This document shows, piece after piece, positions 62,411-64,000 of a stretch of 64,000 bases of DNA. The notes beneath the pieces were generated by a model. The model was not told the DNA's origin and did no database searches. It saw only the letters and a program-made list of their open reading frames with translations. Source of the DNA: JAHRAW01 sp028066695 (GTDB lineage Bacteria > Pseudomonadota > Gammaproteobacteria > Arenicellales > Poriferihabitantaceae). Location of the stretch: NCBI GenBank assembly GCA_963457535.1, contig OY734803.1:1674001-1738000 (forward strand). Reading direction: 5' to 3'. Positions within the stretch are counted from its first letter, which is position 1; the number at the start of each line of letters is the position of its first letter. Position numbers and translations under genes: made by a program.

Positions 62411-63498
62411 TGGCAATCTATTCAGGCCTGCGGCGCATGCTGTTCGCGCTGGAGGCCGAGACCTCGCACGACTTCGCCCTCGCCGCGCTGGCAGGCGCGT
62501 CGCGCAGCCGCATCGCGACCGCGCTGCTGGCGAAATGCAACCGCCGCCGCGATTTGCCGCGCAAAGTCATGGGCATCAATTTCCCGAATCCGGTGGGACT
62601 CGCCGCCGGCCTGGACAAGCGCGCGCGCGCATGCAACGCGCTGCACGCGCTCGGTTTCGGCTGGGTGGAACTCGGCGCGGTAACGCCGCTGCCGCAGCCG
62701 GGCAATCCGAAGCCGCGAATCTTTCGGCTGCCCGAACAGCGCGCGCTGATCAACCGCATGGGTTTCAACAGCGGCGGCCTCGCGAGTTTCGTCCGCAACC
62801 TCGCGCGCGCCGCGCCCGGCATCGTCAAGGGGGTCAACATCGGCAAGAACGCGGCGACCGCGATGGACGACGCGCACGCCGACTACGCGGCCTGCATGGA
62901 GGCGGTGCACATGCACGCCGATTACATCTCGGTCAACATTTCTTCGCCGAACACGCAGGGCCTGCGCGATCTGCAGGAGGAGGGCGCGCTTGCGCCGCTG
63001 CTCGCCGCGCTCAACCGCAAACGCGGCGAATTGGCCGAGGCGAGCGGGCGGCGCGTGCCGCTGGTGCTGAAAATCGCGCCCGACCTCGGCGGCGGCGCGC
63101 TGGACGCGCTTGCCGGAGTCGCGCGCAAACACCGCATAGACGGCATCGCCGCGACCAACACCACGCTGGCGCGCGACGGAATCGGACGGCACGCGCTCGC
63201 CGGCGAAGTCGGCGGACTGAGCGGCGCGCCGCTCGGCGCGCGCGCGACCGAGACGGTGGCGCGGCTGTCGCGCAATTTGCAGGGCGAGATTCCGATCATC
63301 GGCGTCGGCGGCATTGATTCGGCCGAAGACGCGCTGGAAAAATTTGAGGCGGGCGCCGAATTGGTGCAGATTTACACCGGCTTCATCTACCGCGGCCCGC
63401 GGCTCATCGGCGAAATCGTTGAGCGGCTGCGCGCCCGGCAAGCGCGGCCCGCGGAAAAAAATGTACACTCGGCGAACCCGAAGGCGCGCTGCGCATGA
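62410..63498 (+). CDS. pyrD: Dihydroorotate dehydrogenase (quinone)
   Basis: Class 2, membrane-associated FMN enzyme of pyrimidine synthesis, 362 residues; electrons pass to the quinone pool. An N-terminal amphipathic extension (YSGLRRMLFALEAETSHDFA) marks class 2. Core motifs: INFPNPVGLAAGLDKRARAC, AVTPLPQPGNPKPRIFRLPE, INRMGFNSGG, YISVNISSPNTQGLRDLQ with the catalytic Ser, LKIAPDL, ATNTTLARDG and IIGVGGIDSAEDALEKFEAG. It overlaps purB upstream and argH downstream by a few nt. Confidence 0.97.
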   Translation: MAIYSGLRRMLFALEAETSHDFALAALAGASRSRIATALLAKCNRRRDLPRKVMGINFPNPVGLAAGLDKRARACNALHALGFGWVELGAVTPLPQPGNPKPRIFRLPEQRALINRMGFNSGGLASFVRNLARAAPGIVKGVNIGKNAATAMDDAHADYAACMEAVHMHADYISVNISSPNTQGLRDLQEEGALAPLLAALNRKRGELAEASGRRVPLVLKIAPDLGGGALDALAGVARKHRIDGIAATNTTLARDGIGRHALAGEVGGLSGAPLGARATETVARLSRNLQGEIPIIGVGGIDSAEDALEKFEAGAELVQIYTGFIYRGPRLIGEIVERLRARQARPAEKNVHSANPKARCA

Positions 63499-64000
63499 GC
63501 AAGAAAAACCCCGGCAAAAAATCCGCGAACAAAATGTGGGGCGGCCGTTTCTCGGCCGCGACGCACGCGCGCATGGAAAAGTTTTCCGCGTCGGTCGGCG
63601 TTGACCGCCGCCTCGCGCGCCACGACATCGCCGGTTCAGTCGCGCATGCGCGCATGCTGGCCGCGGCCGGCGTGCTGAGCGCGGACGAATGCAAGCGCAT
63701 TGAAGACGGCCTGCGCGAAATCGCCGCGCAAATTGAACGCGGCGAGTTTGAGTGGTCGGAGGCGCATGAAGATGTTCATATGAACATTGAGGCGAAACTG
63801 ACCGAAATGATCGGAGACGCCGGAAAAAAACTGCACACCGCGCGCTCGCGCAACGATCAGGTCGCTACCGACATGCGGCTGTGGCTGCGCGGAGAAATCG
63901 ACCGAATGTGCGGCGCGCTCGGCGCGCTGCAGCGCGCGCTCGTGGAGAGCGCGGCGAAAGAGGCGGCGACCATCATGCCCGGCTTCACCCACATGCAGTG
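63495..64000 (+). CDS. argH: Argininosuccinate lyase, N-terminal part (runs off right edge)
   Basis: Last enzyme of arginine synthesis; 168 residues visible, of about 460. After a lysine-rich leader (MSKKNPGKKSANK) comes MWGGRFSAATHARMEKFSAS, then DIAGSVAHARML, EDVHMNIEAKLTEMIGDAGK and the conserved LHTARSRNDQVATDMRLWLR. The frame is open to the window end at PGFTHMQ, the beginning of the TRLQ-type loop. ATGA overlap with pyrD. Confidence 0.95.
   Translation, partial: MSKKNPGKKSANKMWGGRFSAATHARMEKFSASVGVDRRLARHDIAGSVAHARMLAAAGVLSADECKRIEDGLREIAAQIERGEFEWSEAHEDVHMNIEAKLTEMIGDAGKKLHTARSRNDQVATDMRLWLRGEIDRMCGALGALQRALVESAAKEAATIMPGFTHMQ

Overview
The window reads as one continuous chromosome segment of a high-GC proteobacterium, most likely a gammaproteobacterium. 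Evidence for this is the neighbourhood types (polA beside a DUF2782 gene, glyQ-glyS followed by gmhB and plsC, mutY followed by yggX), the 14-subunit nuo operon with separate nuoC and nuoD, and a quinone-type pyrD. Genes are tightly packed, and ATGA/GTGA overlaps that suggest translational coupling are very common. I see no plasmid, prophage, IS element or CRISPR array. The species cannot be named from the sequence.

Layout. 1-2.2 kb: the 5' part of an MmeI-like single-chain restriction-modification enzyme (minus strand, runs off the left edge). 2.4-5.9 kb: a peptide-type ABC transporter (two permeases and a double ATPase, no binding protein). 5.9-15.3 kb: cfa, polA, a DUF2782 gene, a two-component pair resembling the 'proteobacterial dedicated sortase' PdsS/PdsR regulators, and a UvrD-type helicase. 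15.4-26.2 kb: a taurine:pyruvate-type aminotransferase, tRNA-Met, galE coupled to a Tal-PGI-type phosphoglucose isomerase, glyQS, a MazG-like gene, gmhB, plsC, rsmA and a secreted alpha/beta hydrolase. 26.2-43.9 kb: the nuo (complex I) operon A to N, broken by foreign-looking genes in three places: a PD-(D/E)XK-like protein plus a lipoprotein between nuoC and nuoD; three tiny antisense membrane-protein genes between nuoE and nuoF; and a DNA methyltransferase fused to an Mrr-like nuclease between nuoI and nuoJ. 43.9-49.4 kb: ddl, an EamA transporter, a PuuA-like glutamine-synthetase homologue and a trimethylamine/histamine-dehydrogenase-like flavoprotein, which together suggest amine catabolism. 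49.4-51.4 kb: a secreted cadherin-like/dockerin protein whose best start codon lies behind a 16-base homopolymer and is out of frame in this copy. 51.5-57.2 kb: a complete yejABEF-type transporter. 57.2-64 kb: mutY-yggX, two small unknown genes, a minimal minus-strand unit encoding a 15-residue peptide, mnmA, purB, pyrD and the start of argH.

The best candidates for undescribed biology are (i) the poly-C switch in front of the dockerin protein, (ii) the self-contained 15-codon gene at 59.6-59.76 kb with strong promoter, near-perfect Shine-Dalgarno and terminator, and (iii) the three overlapping tiny membrane-protein genes, two of them tandem paralogues, antisense inside the nuo operon with a terminator and SD-sequestering hairpin between them. 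All functional statements rest on motif recognition by eye and recalled family knowledge; no searches were run.
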